DNA of 64,000 bases from Solobacterium sp. (GTDB lineage Bacteria; Bacillota_I; Bacilli_A; Erysipelotrichales; Erysipelotrichaceae): contig JAKVKC010000003.1 of the NCBI GenBank assembly GCA_022486705.1, positions 45,465 to 109,464 on the forward strand. Reading direction: 5' to 3'. This document shows positions 34,714 through 43,230 of this stretch, one piece after another (positions within the stretch are counted from its first letter, which is position 1; each line of letters begins with the position of its first letter). A program made the translations under genes and the position numbers. The notes beneath the pieces are model-generated. The model did no database searches. It was not told the origin of the DNA and was given only the letters and a program-made list of their open reading frames with translations.

Positions 34714-35603
34714 TTGAACTTCTCCATTTCCGTCTTGAGCTCAACGCCATATTTTTCTTTTACTTTCTGCTGGATCTCTTCCACCAGAGCAATATATTCA
34801 TCCGCTGTTGCATGATCTGCATTCACAATAAAATTGCAGTGTTTGCTGGATACTTCCGCTCCCCCATGCCGATGGCCGCGGTAGCCAATCCCTTCAATCA
34901 GTTCCCATGCATTCATGCCTTCCGGATTGCGGAAGACAGAGCCGCAGCTAGGCTGATTCAGCGGCTGTGATGCCATTCTTCTCATTCTTCGGTTCTCGAT
35001 CAAAGCTTGGATCTCTTCTGGTTCTTTCGGCTGCATCTGCAGTCTGACCGCTAAGATGATCCAATCCTGATGTTTCTGAAAGATACTTGTACGATAGGAA
35101 AATCCACATTCCTTTGCCGGGATCCATTCCAGCTTTCCATCACGATAAACAAATACTTCTTTGATAATATCTGCCATACAGGATTTATATGCACCTGCAT
35201 TCATGTAGACAGTGCCGCCGACCGTTGCCGGAATGCCCGCCGCAAATTCCAATCCGCTGAGACCATGTTTCGCAGCTTCAATGGCTAATGCGATAATGGA
35301 TTCTCCTGCCTGCGCAGTGATGACATCGTCATTGATGATCACATCATTGAAATAACGGTCCAGCTTGATCACCGCACCATTGAAGTCATGATCAGAACAT
35401 AAAAGATCGCTTCCTTTGCCAATCACTTTGTAAGGAACGTTCTTTTCCTTCAGCAGACGAATGATCATATCCAAAGCTACATCTGTTTCTGGATATACGG
35501 TATAGGCAGCTTTTCCGCCGATCTGCAGCGTCGTCATCTTCGCTAAGGACTGATCTGCCTTCGTCAGAGAGATTTTGTTCAATTCATCAAATAGCTCATC
35601 CAT
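34707..35603 (-). CDS. murB: UDP-N-acetylenolpyruvoylglucosamine reductase MurB
   Basis: 298 residues of an FAD enzyme that reduces UDP-GlcNAc-enolpyruvate to UDP-MurNAc in peptidoglycan synthesis. TTLQIGGKAAY is near residue 25 and KVIGKGSDLL near 60. GLEFAAGIPATVGGTVYMNAGAY is the FAD-binding region. QPSCGSVFRNPEG holds the catalytic serine, and HCNFIVNADHATADEY lies near the end. It fits the shorter type found in Gram-positive bacteria. The ATG overlaps the murG stop (TAATG). Confidence 0.97.
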   Translation of the reverse strand: MDELFDELNKISLTKADQSLAKMTTLQIGGKAAYTVYPETDVALDMIIRLLKEKNVPYKVIGKGSDLLCSDHDFNGAVIKLDRYFNDVIINDDVITAQAGESIIALAIEAAKHGLSGLEFAAGIPATVGGTVYMNAGAYKSCMADIIKEVFVYRDGKLEWIPAKECGFSYRTSIFQKHQDWIILAVRLQMQPKEPEEIQALIENRRMRRMASQPLNQPSCGSVFRNPEGMNAWELIEGIGYRGHRHGGAEVSSKHCNFIVNADHATADEYIALVEEIQQKVKEKYGVELKTEMEKFNW

Positions 35604-36673
35604 TATTCTGCCATCTCCTTTATCCAGGCAATGATCTGATCTGCCGCATCTGCTCTGCCAAGCTTCGCCGCATTTGAATGCATGGTCATGCGGGCATCCT
35701 TATTCTCCATCAGCGCATTGATCCTATCAGCCAATGCCTGTGCATTCAGATCTTTTTCTTCAATGATGTCTGCTGCTTCTGCATTCACCAATTCCATTGC
35801 ATTGTGATACTGATGATTGTTCGGCACATACGGACTTGGAATCAGGATCGACGGCGTTCCAATGGCACAGATCTCCGCCATAGTTGTCGCCCCTGCTCTT
35901 ACAACTGCCAAAGAACATCCCTTCAGCATCATTTTACCATCCACATAATCTACGATCTTGATCCGATCATTGGATGGATACTGAAATTGATAGTCATTGG
36001 ATCTGCCAGCAGCTGCGATGACCTGAAAATCAGAATGCAGGAGCGGCAGTGCTTCATCAATCACCTTTGAGACCGAAGAAGAGCCCAAGGAGCCCATCAT
36101 AAAGACAACAAAAGGAATCTTCGTATCCAGTCCCAATGTTTCTAAAGTATGCGGATCCCATACGGTCTCCGCTGCCTGAGCAGCTTCCGGATTGCCCAGG
36201 ATCCTAGTCTTTGAAATAGGAAACTGTTCTAAGCTGCTTTCGTAGCATCCAACGATCGCATCCGCATATTTTGCCAGATAGCGATTGGCCTTCCCGGCAA
36301 AACTGTTCTGTTCATGCAGCATCGTCGGTATCTTCAATGCATGTGCCGCCTTGATCAAAGGAACACTGATATAATTGCCAAACCCAATGCAGATCGAAGG
36401 TCTTTCTTTCTGCAGGATAGAACGGCAGTACTTTTCTGCTTTCAGCAGACTGAACAAAGATGCTGCTTTGGCTGCTATTCCGCCATTCATGCCGCTCATC
36501 GTAAAGCCATAAAATCTATAGCCTTCGCTTGGAATCAGTTTAGCTTCCATGCGATTGTCTGAGCCAAAGAAAACGATCTCGGTCCCAGGTTCTTTCTTCT
36601 GAATCCTCTCTGCCAATGCTAAAGCAGGATATATGTGACCGCCGGTCCCGCCGGCAGCTATCATTACTTTCAT
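35603..36673 (-). CDS. murG: UDP-GlcNAc:lipid II transferase MurG
   Basis: 356 residues. The N-terminal motif GGTGGHIYPALALAE binds the lipid-linked acceptor, and IGFGNYISVP is also typical. The C-terminal GT-B half has FMMGSLGSSSV and VRAGATTMAEICAIGTPSILIPSP, the UDP-GlcNAc site. It adds GlcNAc to lipid I at the inner face of the membrane. It leads the murG-murB-ftsQ unit. A promoter probably lies in the 70 bases before it, where TAAAAT is seen but no good -35. Confidence 0.97.
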   Translation of the reverse strand: MKVMIAAGGTGGHIYPALALAERIQKKEPGTEIVFFGSDNRMEAKLIPSEGYRFYGFTMSGMNGGIAAKAASLFSLLKAEKYCRSILQKERPSICIGFGNYISVPLIKAAHALKIPTMLHEQNSFAGKANRYLAKYADAIVGCYESSLEQFPISKTRILGNPEAAQAAETVWDPHTLETLGLDTKIPFVVFMMGSLGSSSVSKVIDEALPLLHSDFQVIAAAGRSNDYQFQYPSNDRIKIVDYVDGKMMLKGCSLAVVRAGATTMAEICAIGTPSILIPSPYVPNNHQYHNAMELVNAEAADIIEEKDLNAQALADRINALMENKDARMTMHSNAAKLGRADAADQIIAWIKEMAE

Positions 36674-36732
36674 GTGACTATGCCTCTCAATCTTCTTTAT
36701 TTTAACATAATCACCAAGAGCTATAAATACTA

Positions 36733-36764
36733 AAAGACCTTATCCTTATGCGGACAAGGTCTTT
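36733..36764 (-). terminator. Terminator at the end of ysxC
   Basis: The stem AAAGACCTT/AAGGTCTTT, with one mismatch further in, overlaps the ysxC stop codon. It is followed by TTTAG on the minus strand; the T tract is short. Confidence 0.7.
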
Positions 36765-37351
36765 GATGACTGTGCAATAATCTTATCAATGCGCTTCCAT
36801 ACTTCATCCATGCCGATCTTCTTTACCGAATCGACTGCCAGGATATTTTCTTCATTCACATCCAATGTCTTAGCTATCTGATGCCGGCTGCTGATCAGCT
36901 GACTTTTCGATATCTTATCGCTCTTTGTACAGATGATCAGAATATTCAGATGTGCCTTCCGACCATAATCGATCATCAGTTCATCATCATCATTCGGCAC
37001 TCTTCTCGCATCCAGTACAAGCACCATTGCTTTCAGCTGTTTCCGCTTGTAGAAATAAGGATCGATCAGCAGACCGAACGCTTCCGCAGCTTCAACATTG
37101 CTGATAGCATAGCCATAGCCTGGGCAGTCAGTGAAGACGACACGATCATCAATCTGAAAGAAATTCAGCAGACGGGTCTTGCCCGGTGTCTTGCCCGAAT
37201 AAGCAAGATTTTTTCGATTGACCAAAGCATTGATCAATGTACTTTTTCCAGCATTGGAACGTCCCGCAAAGATAATCTCAGGAAGATCGCTGTCCGGCCA
37301 CTGCGACTGCTTTGCCGCAGATGTCAGAAGCTTAGCATCATAGTACTGCAT
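36746..37351 (-). CDS. ysxC: Ribosome-biogenesis GTPase YsxC/EngB
   Basis: 201 residues. G1 is GRSNAGKST (near residue 30), G2/switch KTPGKTRLLNFF, G3 DCPGYG and G4 TKSD. It is needed for assembly of the large ribosomal subunit. The ATG overlaps the lon stop (TAATG), giving the lon-ysxC pair common in Firmicutes. Length is typical. Confidence 0.97.
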   Translation of the reverse strand: MQYYDAKLLTSAAKQSQWPDSDLPEIIFAGRSNAGKSTLINALVNRKNLAYSGKTPGKTRLLNFFQIDDRVVFTDCPGYGYAISNVEAAEAFGLLIDPYFYKRKQLKAMVLVLDARRVPNDDDELMIDYGRKAHLNILIICTKSDKISKSQLISSRHQIAKTLDVNEENILAVDSVKKIGMDEVWKRIDKIIAQSSKTLSA

Positions 37352-39696
37352 TACTTGACCAAGGCTTCCTTCAATACCTGCGAGACATTTTCCATCGGTA
37401 TAAAGCTGATGGTATCTTTGACAGCCTTTGGAACATCATCCAGATCTCTGAGGTTCTCCTTCGGGATCAGAATCTCCTTGATTCCGACACGATGTGCCGC
37501 CAAAGACTTCTCACGCAGACCGCCGATCGGCAGTACATTGCCGCGCAGAGTAACTTCACCTGTCATCGCAAGATCGCTTCTGACAGCTTTCCCCGTCAGT
37601 GCCGATACAATTGCGGTGGTCAGAGTTACACCGGCAGAAGGTCCGTCCTTCGGTACAGCTCCTTCCGGTACATGGATATGAATGTCATGCTCTTCAAAGA
37701 ATTTTGGATCAATGCCCAATTCTTTGGCATGTGCTTTGACATAGTCCATAGCGATCTCTGCCGATTCTTTCATGACATCGCCCAGCTGACCCGTAATAGC
37801 CAGCTTGCCTTTGCCTTCAAAGTAATTGACTTCGATCTGCAGGACATCGCCGCCGAATTCAGTGTATGCAAGTCCGGTAACACATCCGACCTGATTTTTC
37901 TTCTCTTTGGATCCATATTCAAAGATCTCTTTGCCAAGCCACTGATTGATCAGTTTCTTGTTGACCGTGATCGAGCGCTTGCCATCATTCAGAATAGCTA
38001 AGACTGTCTTGCGGCACAGAGAACCAATCAGACGTTCCAGCTGTCTGACACCTGCTTCTCTTGTATAGTGGCGGATCAGATAAAGAACTTCTTCATCTTT
38101 CAGATGGAACTGCTTCGCATTGAGGCCGTTTGCTTTGATCTGCTTCGGGATCAGATGATCTCTTGCAATAGCAACCTTATCAATCTCTGTATAGGATGGC
38201 AGTTCAATGATCTCCAAACGATCTCTGAGCGGTGCCGGAACGTTCTCCAAATAGTTGGCTGTTGCAATGAACAGCACTTTGGACAGATCATACGGCTCTT
38301 CCAGATAATGATCGGAGAATACACTGTTCTGTTCCGGATCCAGGACTTCCAGCAATGCATCGCTTGGATCTCCTTTGTAATCCGCACCCATCTTATCGAT
38401 CTCATCAATCAGGAATAACGGATTGATGACTTCTGCTTTTTTCATGCCCTGAATGACTCTACCTGGCAGTGAACCAAGATACGTTCTGCGATGGCCGCGG
38501 ATCTCCGCTTCATCACGAACGCCGCCAAGGGACATCTTGACATATTTTCTGCCTAAAGCACGGGCTATGCTCTTAGCAAGAGAAGTCTTGCCGACACCTG
38601 GAGGACCTACTAAGCAGATGATCGGGCTGTTCAAAGTCCCTGTCATTTCCTTAACTGCTAAGTATTCCATAATGCGCTGTTTGACTTTCTCCAGACCATA
38701 ATGATCTTCATCAAGTATTCTGCGTACTTCCTTCAGATCATCATTGTCTTTCGTCTCCTGCCACCACGGTACTTTCAGGAGCCAATCCAGATAGCTTCTT
38801 TCAACCGAAGCTTCGCCGCTCCCTGCCGGCAGCATTTCATATCTCTGCAGTTCTTCCAAAGCTTTATCCTTAACATGCTGCGGATATGGATTCTTCTCAA
38901 TCGTTTCTTTCAGCTGAGCGGCATCATCCGTCATGCTCGTCACATCGCCAAGTTCTTCTTTGATTGCCTTCAGCTTCTCACGCAGATAGTATTCCTTCTG
39001 ACCGTCATCGATCCGGTCTTTTACCTTCTCATTGATCGACTGTTCGATCTGCGAGAACTTCTGCTGCTTTTCAAGCTCTGTAATGATCATCATCATACGA
39101 TCATTGACATTCAATGTCTCCAGCAGCTTCTGCTTTGTCGGCAGATCCATCATAAAGTACTGACCGAACTGATCTGTCAATGTTACCGCAGATACGCCCT
39201 GTGACAGCTGATGCACGATATCCGCTGGGAAGGCAGACGATACATTGGATACCTTTTCAAATTCACTGATGATCTTTTTGACCAGAGCCATTTCTTCCGT
39301 AGAATCGCCGGAGATATCCTCCATCGGTTCAGCTTCCGCCATCATCATTTCTTTGCCGTCTTCCAGCTTGGCTAATTTTGCCCGCTTCATGCCGGTAAAT
39401 GTCACCCGCATGAAACCTTCCTTTTTGCGTACGACCTTGATCTTGGACAGAGTACCGAAAGCATACAGATTCTCTTCTTTCGGCTCATCCACCATAATGT
39501 CATTCTGACAGAGAATGAAGACCATGGAATCATACTTATCCGATGCTTCATTGACCGCATTCAAAGACTTCTTCCGGCCGACTTCGATCATTACATCCTG
39601 GCCAGGAAAAACAACAATTCCCCGTGTACACACTACCGGTACGCGGATCGTAACTTTTTCGCTCATATTACAGTCATCAGCACAATCTGTTTCCAT
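37351..39696 (-). CDS. lon: ATP-dependent protease Lon
   Basis: 781 residues from the ATG at 39696, chosen because AAAGGAGG lies nine bases before it; the alternative MSEK start ten codons later lacks a ribosome site. The N-terminal substrate domain begins VTIRVPVVCTRGIVVFPG. The AAA+ domain has GPPGVGKTS near 360 and LFLIDEIDKM. The protease domain has the catalytic Ser in PKDGPSAGV and Lys in GGLREKSLAAHR. It degrades misfolded and regulatory proteins. The leader shows no obvious CtsR or CIRCE site. Confidence 0.98.
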   Translation of the reverse strand: METDCADDCNMSEKVTIRVPVVCTRGIVVFPGQDVMIEVGRKKSLNAVNEASDKYDSMVFILCQNDIMVDEPKEENLYAFGTLSKIKVVRKKEGFMRVTFTGMKRAKLAKLEDGKEMMMAEAEPMEDISGDSTEEMALVKKIISEFEKVSNVSSAFPADIVHQLSQGVSAVTLTDQFGQYFMMDLPTKQKLLETLNVNDRMMMIITELEKQQKFSQIEQSINEKVKDRIDDGQKEYYLREKLKAIKEELGDVTSMTDDAAQLKETIEKNPYPQHVKDKALEELQRYEMLPAGSGEASVERSYLDWLLKVPWWQETKDNDDLKEVRRILDEDHYGLEKVKQRIMEYLAVKEMTGTLNSPIICLVGPPGVGKTSLAKSIARALGRKYVKMSLGGVRDEAEIRGHRRTYLGSLPGRVIQGMKKAEVINPLFLIDEIDKMGADYKGDPSDALLEVLDPEQNSVFSDHYLEEPYDLSKVLFIATANYLENVPAPLRDRLEIIELPSYTEIDKVAIARDHLIPKQIKANGLNAKQFHLKDEEVLYLIRHYTREAGVRQLERLIGSLCRKTVLAILNDGKRSITVNKKLINQWLGKEIFEYGSKEKKNQVGCVTGLAYTEFGGDVLQIEVNYFEGKGKLAITGQLGDVMKESAEIAMDYVKAHAKELGIDPKFFEEHDIHIHVPEGAVPKDGPSAGVTLTTAIVSALTGKAVRSDLAMTGEVTLRGNVLPIGGLREKSLAAHRVGIKEILIPKENLRDLDDVPKAVKDTISFIPMENVSQVLKEALVK

Positions 39697-39820
39697 CTCG
39701 TGCTGCCTCCTTTCCTGAAAGCGTTGGTTTCAAAATGGAGTCCTCCTCATATATATCATTGGAAAACTCCACCTCTATTAAATCATATATAAGAAATTTG
39801 TGCTGTGCGATGCATTTTTT

Positions 39821-39847
39821 GGAAAACAAGCCGCGTCAGCAGCTTGT
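39821..39847 (-). terminator. Probable terminator after tig
   Basis: The stem ACAAGCxGC/GCxGCTTGT (39847-39826), with one mismatch, is followed on the minus strand by TTTTCC. The T tract is short, so some read-through into lon is possible. Confidence 0.5.
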
Positions 39848-39856
39848 CCATGCATG

Positions 39857-41194
39857 TTATTCAGCGTCTTTCTTAGCTACTTTTTTTGCGGCCGGTTTCT
39901 TTGCCGGCTTCTTTTCAGCTGCTGTCTTAGATGCATTTTCCTTTACAAAATCATATGCCTTCTGATTGCAGAGATCCTTCTTCAGCAGTTCAGGATCGAT
40001 CATGCTCTTGACCTTAGCTGCATCCATATTGTACTGCTTGGCAATATTCTCATATTCCGTATTGATCTCTTCTTCAGTCGGCTTCAGATCTTCTGCCTTG
40101 GCAACTGCTTCCAAGCCAAGTCTGATCTTGACAGTCTTTTCAGCATTGTCATGATATTCAGCCTTCAGATCTTCCGGCTTCTTGCCCATCATAGAAAGAT
40201 ACTGATTCAGATTCATGCCATACTGCTGGATCTGCGATGCCAGCTGGTTGATCTCATTCTGAACTTCTTCATCGACCAATACATCCGGGATCTCAACTTC
40301 GACCTTCTCACAGAACGCATCCATCAATGCATTGTCAGCCTTCTGTTCTGCTTCAGACTTTCTGCTGTTTTCCAGTCTTTCGCGAACTGTCTTCTTCAGA
40401 TCTTCTGCTGTCTCAACATTAGGAATATTGACATCCTTTGCAAAGTCATCATCAATTTCAGGCATGACCTTTGTCTTGACTTCATTGACCTTGACCTTGA
40501 AGACAACATCTGCGCCCTTCAGTTCTTCTGCATGATAATCTTCTGGGAACTTCAGGTTCAGTTCCTTATCTTCACCAGCTTTTGCACCGATCAGCTTTTC
40601 TTCAAAGCCAGGAATGAAACTGTTGGAACCAAGTTCCAGATTGTATCCTTCAGCTTTTCCGCCTTCAAAAGCAACATCGCCCTTAAAGCCTTCATAATCA
40701 ATATTTACAGTATCGCCCTTTTCTGCAGCGCCTTCTTTTGTCTGCAGATCTGCATATGTTTCTCTCATGCGGTTCAGTTCTGCATTGAAGTCATCATCAG
40801 ATACTTCTGTATCTTCCAGTGTATAAGGAAGTCCCTTATAGTCTGCTACTTTGACTTCCGGCTGAACAGCAAATGTAAACACAAGTACAGCTTTCTGTGC
40901 ATCAACAGACTTCACATCCATCTGAGGCTGTGAGATTGGTTCAAGCTTATTCTCTTCCAAAGCCTTTCTCATCCAGACATTTGCATTGTCTTCGACGGCC
41001 TGGATTTGTCTCTCCGGAGCAGTAACCTTCTCCTCGATCAGATTCTTCGGTGCAGTTCCCTTGCGGAAACCATTGATCGTTACATTCTTTGCAATCTTAT
41101 TGAATGCCTTTTCTACCGCTTTTGTCCATTCCTCACCTTCGATGGTTACTTCCAGATCTCCAGTGCTCTTTTCCTTCAGTGTCCAATTTGACAT
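39857..41194 (-). CDS. tig: Trigger factor
   Basis: 445 residues. The N-terminal ribosome-binding domain has GFRKGTAPKNLIE (near residue 41), close to the GFRxGxxP signature. A peptidyl-prolyl isomerase domain follows (KGDTVNIDYEGFKGDVAFEGG near 155), then the helical chaperone domain. The C-terminus has an unusual tail rich in Lys, Ala and Pro (KKPAKKPAAKKVAKK). It shields nascent chains at the ribosome exit. It stands alone, with a CIRCE element over its distal promoter and a second promoter closer in. Confidence 0.97.
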   Translation of the reverse strand: MSNWTLKEKSTGDLEVTIEGEEWTKAVEKAFNKIAKNVTINGFRKGTAPKNLIEEKVTAPERQIQAVEDNANVWMRKALEENKLEPISQPQMDVKSVDAQKAVLVFTFAVQPEVKVADYKGLPYTLEDTEVSDDDFNAELNRMRETYADLQTKEGAAEKGDTVNIDYEGFKGDVAFEGGKAEGYNLELGSNSFIPGFEEKLIGAKAGEDKELNLKFPEDYHAEELKGADVVFKVKVNEVKTKVMPEIDDDFAKDVNIPNVETAEDLKKTVRERLENSRKSEAEQKADNALMDAFCEKVEVEIPDVLVDEEVQNEINQLASQIQQYGMNLNQYLSMMGKKPEDLKAEYHDNAEKTVKIRLGLEAVAKAEDLKPTEEEINTEYENIAKQYNMDAAKVKSMIDPELLKKDLCNQKAYDFVKENASKTAAEKKPAKKPAAKKVAKKDAE

Positions 41195-41234
41195 CGTATT
41201 AACTCCTTTTCATTTTCACTTTTCGTGCTTGCCT

Positions 41235-41240
41235 ATTATA
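41235..41240 (-). promoter_or_regulatory. Proximal promoter of tig (extended -10)
   Basis: TATAAT on the minus strand, preceded by TGA, is a good extended -10 about 41 bases before the ATG. No good -35 is seen. It would allow basal transcription independent of the CIRCE-controlled promoter. Confidence 0.55.
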
Positions 41241-41300
41241 TCAAAGAATGCACGATACTTCCATGAAAACTCGACGTACTTGCATCATTTGTACCCCATG

Positions 41301-41343
41301 ATGGTAGCTCAGGGATTTAGCACTGTCAAGCATATAGTGCTAA
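41301..41343 (-). promoter_or_regulatory. CIRCE element (HrcA operator) over the distal tig promoter
   Basis: TTAGCACT (41317-41324) and AGTGCTAA (41336-41343) are perfect inverted arms with 11 bases between, one pair short of the CIRCE consensus TTAGCACTC-N9-GAGTGCTAA. The promoter -35 TTGACA (41329-41324, minus strand) lies inside the element, and TACCAT (41306-41301) is 17 bases downstream. HrcA binding would block this promoter until heat shock. It lies after the DUF3196 gene and points at tig. Confidence 0.9.
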
Positions 41344-41349
41344 TTTTTT

Positions 41350-42048
41350 TCAATTCATCTTTTTCTTTCTTTCAAGTGCTGCTTTGATCTCCTGAAAGCT
41401 CTCGCCATCATCCATCATCTGTGAGACCTGCTCCAGATTTTCCAATGCCAGGCTTTCTCCTTCTCCTTCTTCATAGGAGAGCGGCAGAAATAAGTAGACT
41501 TCCTGGATCAGCAGCGTTCTTGTCATTTCATAAAGATCAGGATGATCATTGCTGAGCCAATCTTCCAGCAGCTTCTGTGCTTCCAGAAATCCTTTGCTTT
41601 CCGCAGCTGGCGTAAGCCCATCGCCAAAGAACGTATATTCTACGCCCTTGCGGTTCCATGTATACTCTTCGCCAATGGCCTGCTCCGCAATGGCTTCCAC
41701 GATCAAGGCACCCGCCTGTTCCAGCGGATCGCTTTTCAGCCAATCCTGTATCTCGCCCGTGCATTCCCGCAGACTGCGCTTTGACAGTGAAGCAGCAGCG
41801 CTCAGCTGTTCTTCCGGCGTGCCTTTCAGGCGTTCCAGCAGAACATCCAAGGACACTTCGGTGCCGCCGGATCTTTCACTGATCTGATACTGCAGATCCT
41901 TTTTCAGTTTTTTCAGTTCCGCTTCTGTATCCAAAGGAACATAAGGCATGTTCAGTTCTCGCTTTACAATCGCCATTGCCTCGGTACTGCTTCCTTTTTT
42001 CATCAGGTCCCTGATCTCTTCCAGGACCTCATCATAATAGTTCGCCAT
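41350..42048 (-). CDS. DUF3196-like protein
   Basis: 232 residues, mostly helical and acidic. The N-terminus YYDEVLEEIRDLMKKGSSTEAMAIVKRELNMPYVP has the TPR-like pattern of the DUF3196 family, seen mainly in Erysipelotrichia and Mollicutes. The rest (ALIVEAIAEQAI, SNDHPDLYEMTRTLLIQEVY) is also helical. No catalytic motif is seen and the function is unknown. It sits between tRNA-Arg and the tig CIRCE element and has no terminator of its own, so its transcript may continue through the CIRCE region. Confidence 0.75.
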   Translation of the reverse strand: MANYYDEVLEEIRDLMKKGSSTEAMAIVKRELNMPYVPLDTEAELKKLKKDLQYQISERSGGTEVSLDVLLERLKGTPEEQLSAAASLSKRSLRECTGEIQDWLKSDPLEQAGALIVEAIAEQAIGEEYTWNRKGVEYTFFGDGLTPAAESKGFLEAQKLLEDWLSNDHPDLYEMTRTLLIQEVYLFLPLSYEEGEGESLALENLEQVSQMMDDGESFQEIKAALERKKKMN

Positions 42049-42060
42049 CCATCCTCCTCA

Positions 42061-42095
42061 ATAAAAAATAAAGCCGACAACAGTCTGTTATCGGC
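42061..42095 (-). terminator. Terminator after tRNA-Arg
   Basis: A ten-pair stem, with one G-T pair, at 42095-42073 has a three-base loop and is followed by TTTATTTTTTATT on the minus strand. It lies 13 bases after the tRNA 3' end. Confidence 0.9.
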
Positions 42096-42108
42096 ATTTA
42101 TATTACTA

Positions 42109-42185
42109 TGGTGTCCTGGAGGAGATTCGAACTCCTGACCGTCCGCTTAGAAGGCGGGAGCTCTATCCAGCTGAGCTACCAGGAC
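42109..42185 (-). tRNA. tRNA-Arg (anticodon TCT)
   Basis: The acceptor arms GTCCTGG and CCAGGAC pair perfectly, with discriminator A and an encoded CCA. The D arm reads AGCTCAGCTGGATAGAGCT. The anticodon loop CTTCTAA gives TCT, reading AGA. The T arm is CAGGAGTTCGAATCTCCT. It stands alone between the phosphodiesterase and DUF3196 genes. Confidence 0.97.
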
Positions 42186-42232
42186 AGCGATTAATAATAT
42201 AACAGAACAGCCCGTTATTTACAAGAAACAAT

Positions 42233-42709
42233 TCACTTTTTGTATTCCTTTTTTTCCCATGAGACGTTTTTTCCGTCCAAAGTAACGATCATATACGTTG
42301 GACAGCTGCCATCCCGATTATGCCAGATCGAACCTGGATTCAAACAGACAACGCCATCAACCATACCAGCATACGGCACATGCGAATGTCCAAAGCAGGC
42401 AATATCACATCCCTTTGCCTTGGCTTTAGCAGCGATCATCTCATAATGGCCGAACATCATATCGCGATGTCCATGAGACAGATAGATCTTATGTTCCCCG
42501 ATCTCTAATACGAGATTCATCGGATATTCACCATAGCCGTCATTATTCCCCTGCACGCAGGCAAATCCCTCCATCGTTCTTTTCGGGAATTCTGAATCGC
42601 CGCAGTGCAGAAAATAATCTGCCTTGGGATATGTTCTTTTTAAATATGCTAAGCCGTCGCTTGTACGATGGCTGTCGGAGCACAGAATGATCGTGATCTT
42701 TTCTGACAT
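42233..42709 (-). CDS. YfcE/MJ0936-family metallophosphoesterase
   Basis: 158 residues. The dinuclear-metal motifs are in order: SDSHR (near residue 11), HCGDSE, QGNNDG, LSHGHR and FGHSH, ending with the family block CLNPGSIWHNR. These enzymes hydrolyse phosphodiesters in vitro; the biological substrate is unknown. It is transcribed away from the small membrane protein at 42804. In many Firmicutes this gene follows rdgB, which is absent here. Confidence 0.92.
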   Translation of the reverse strand: MSEKITIILCSDSHRTSDGLAYLKRTYPKADYFLHCGDSEFPKRTMEGFACVQGNNDGYGEYPMNLVLEIGEHKIYLSHGHRDMMFGHYEMIAAKAKAKGCDIACFGHSHVPYAGMVDGVVCLNPGSIWHNRDGSCPTYMIVTLDGKNVSWEKKEYKK

Positions 42710-42776
42710 GACAATATTATATATGAGAATCGCGGCAATTCCTAAAAAATGGTATAAACCACAATAAGTTTCATGA

Positions 42777-42782
42777 TAAAAT
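42777..42782 (+). promoter_or_regulatory. Possible promoter of the small membrane protein gene
   Basis: TAAAAT preceded by TGA is an extended -10. It ends 21 bases before the ATG at 42804, which has a GGAGG ribosome site. No strong -35. Confidence 0.4.
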
Positions 42783-42803
42783 AGCAGAAACGGAGGACAT
42801 CCT

Positions 42804-43190
42804 ATGGGAATCAGTTTTGCGCCTTACAATTTTTGGATCCTTTATGGAGCCTGTGCTATCCTGCTGATCTGCCTGATCATTTTAGGCATAAAGGCAGGAA
42901 AGATGATGAAAGCCATCCGAACATATCAGCCTGCCTTCAAGCATATCCAGAAAAATATTCAGCTGGCTCAGATCAAAGCAGAAGCTATGCAGGAAAAGAA
43001 ACAGGAAGATGATGCAAAGAATAAGAAGTGGAAGATCCTGCTGCCCTTCCTTCTAGCTATCAAACATACCTATGATAATGATGCTTCCTTAAAAGGTATG
43101 AAAGGAATGGCCAAAGCTGCCAAACAGACGGCAGAAAGAAACAATGAGCAGCGCCGCATCTTTGCACAGTTCAAAAAAAATTATCAGTAA
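42804..43190 (+). CDS. Small single-helix membrane protein, unknown
   Basis: 128 residues. One N-terminal membrane helix (ILYGACAILLICLIILGI) is followed by a basic, mostly helical cytoplasmic part with AFKHIQKNIQLAQIKAEAMQEKK, a possible coiled coil. A second hydrophobic stretch, ILLPFLLAIKH, is too short to be sure of. I do not recognise the family. The ATG has a GGAGG ribosome site. It is a single-gene unit, with its own promoter and a terminator shared with uvrC. Confidence 0.8.
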   Translation: MGISFAPYNFWILYGACAILLICLIILGIKAGKMMKAIRTYQPAFKHIQKNIQLAQIKAEAMQEKKQEDDAKNKKWKILLPFLLAIKHTYDNDASLKGMKGMAKAAKQTAERNNEQRRIFAQFKKNYQ

Positions 43191-43230
43191 AAAAAGACTT
43201 TGGCAGATCATTTGTCAGAGTCTTTCTTTT
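43190..43230. terminator. Bidirectional terminator between the small membrane protein gene and uvrC
   Basis: The ten-pair stem AAAGACTTTG/CAGAGTCTTT (with one G-T pair) is flanked by T-rich runs on both strands. It overlaps the end of uvrC. Confidence 0.85.

Noticed and set aside
39800..40933. A 377-codon open frame on the plus strand opposite tig
   Set aside because: It is antisense to a certain gene, has no ribosome site or recognisable family, and its Cys/Leu/Ile-rich composition is what the complement of a Lys/Glu-rich gene gives.
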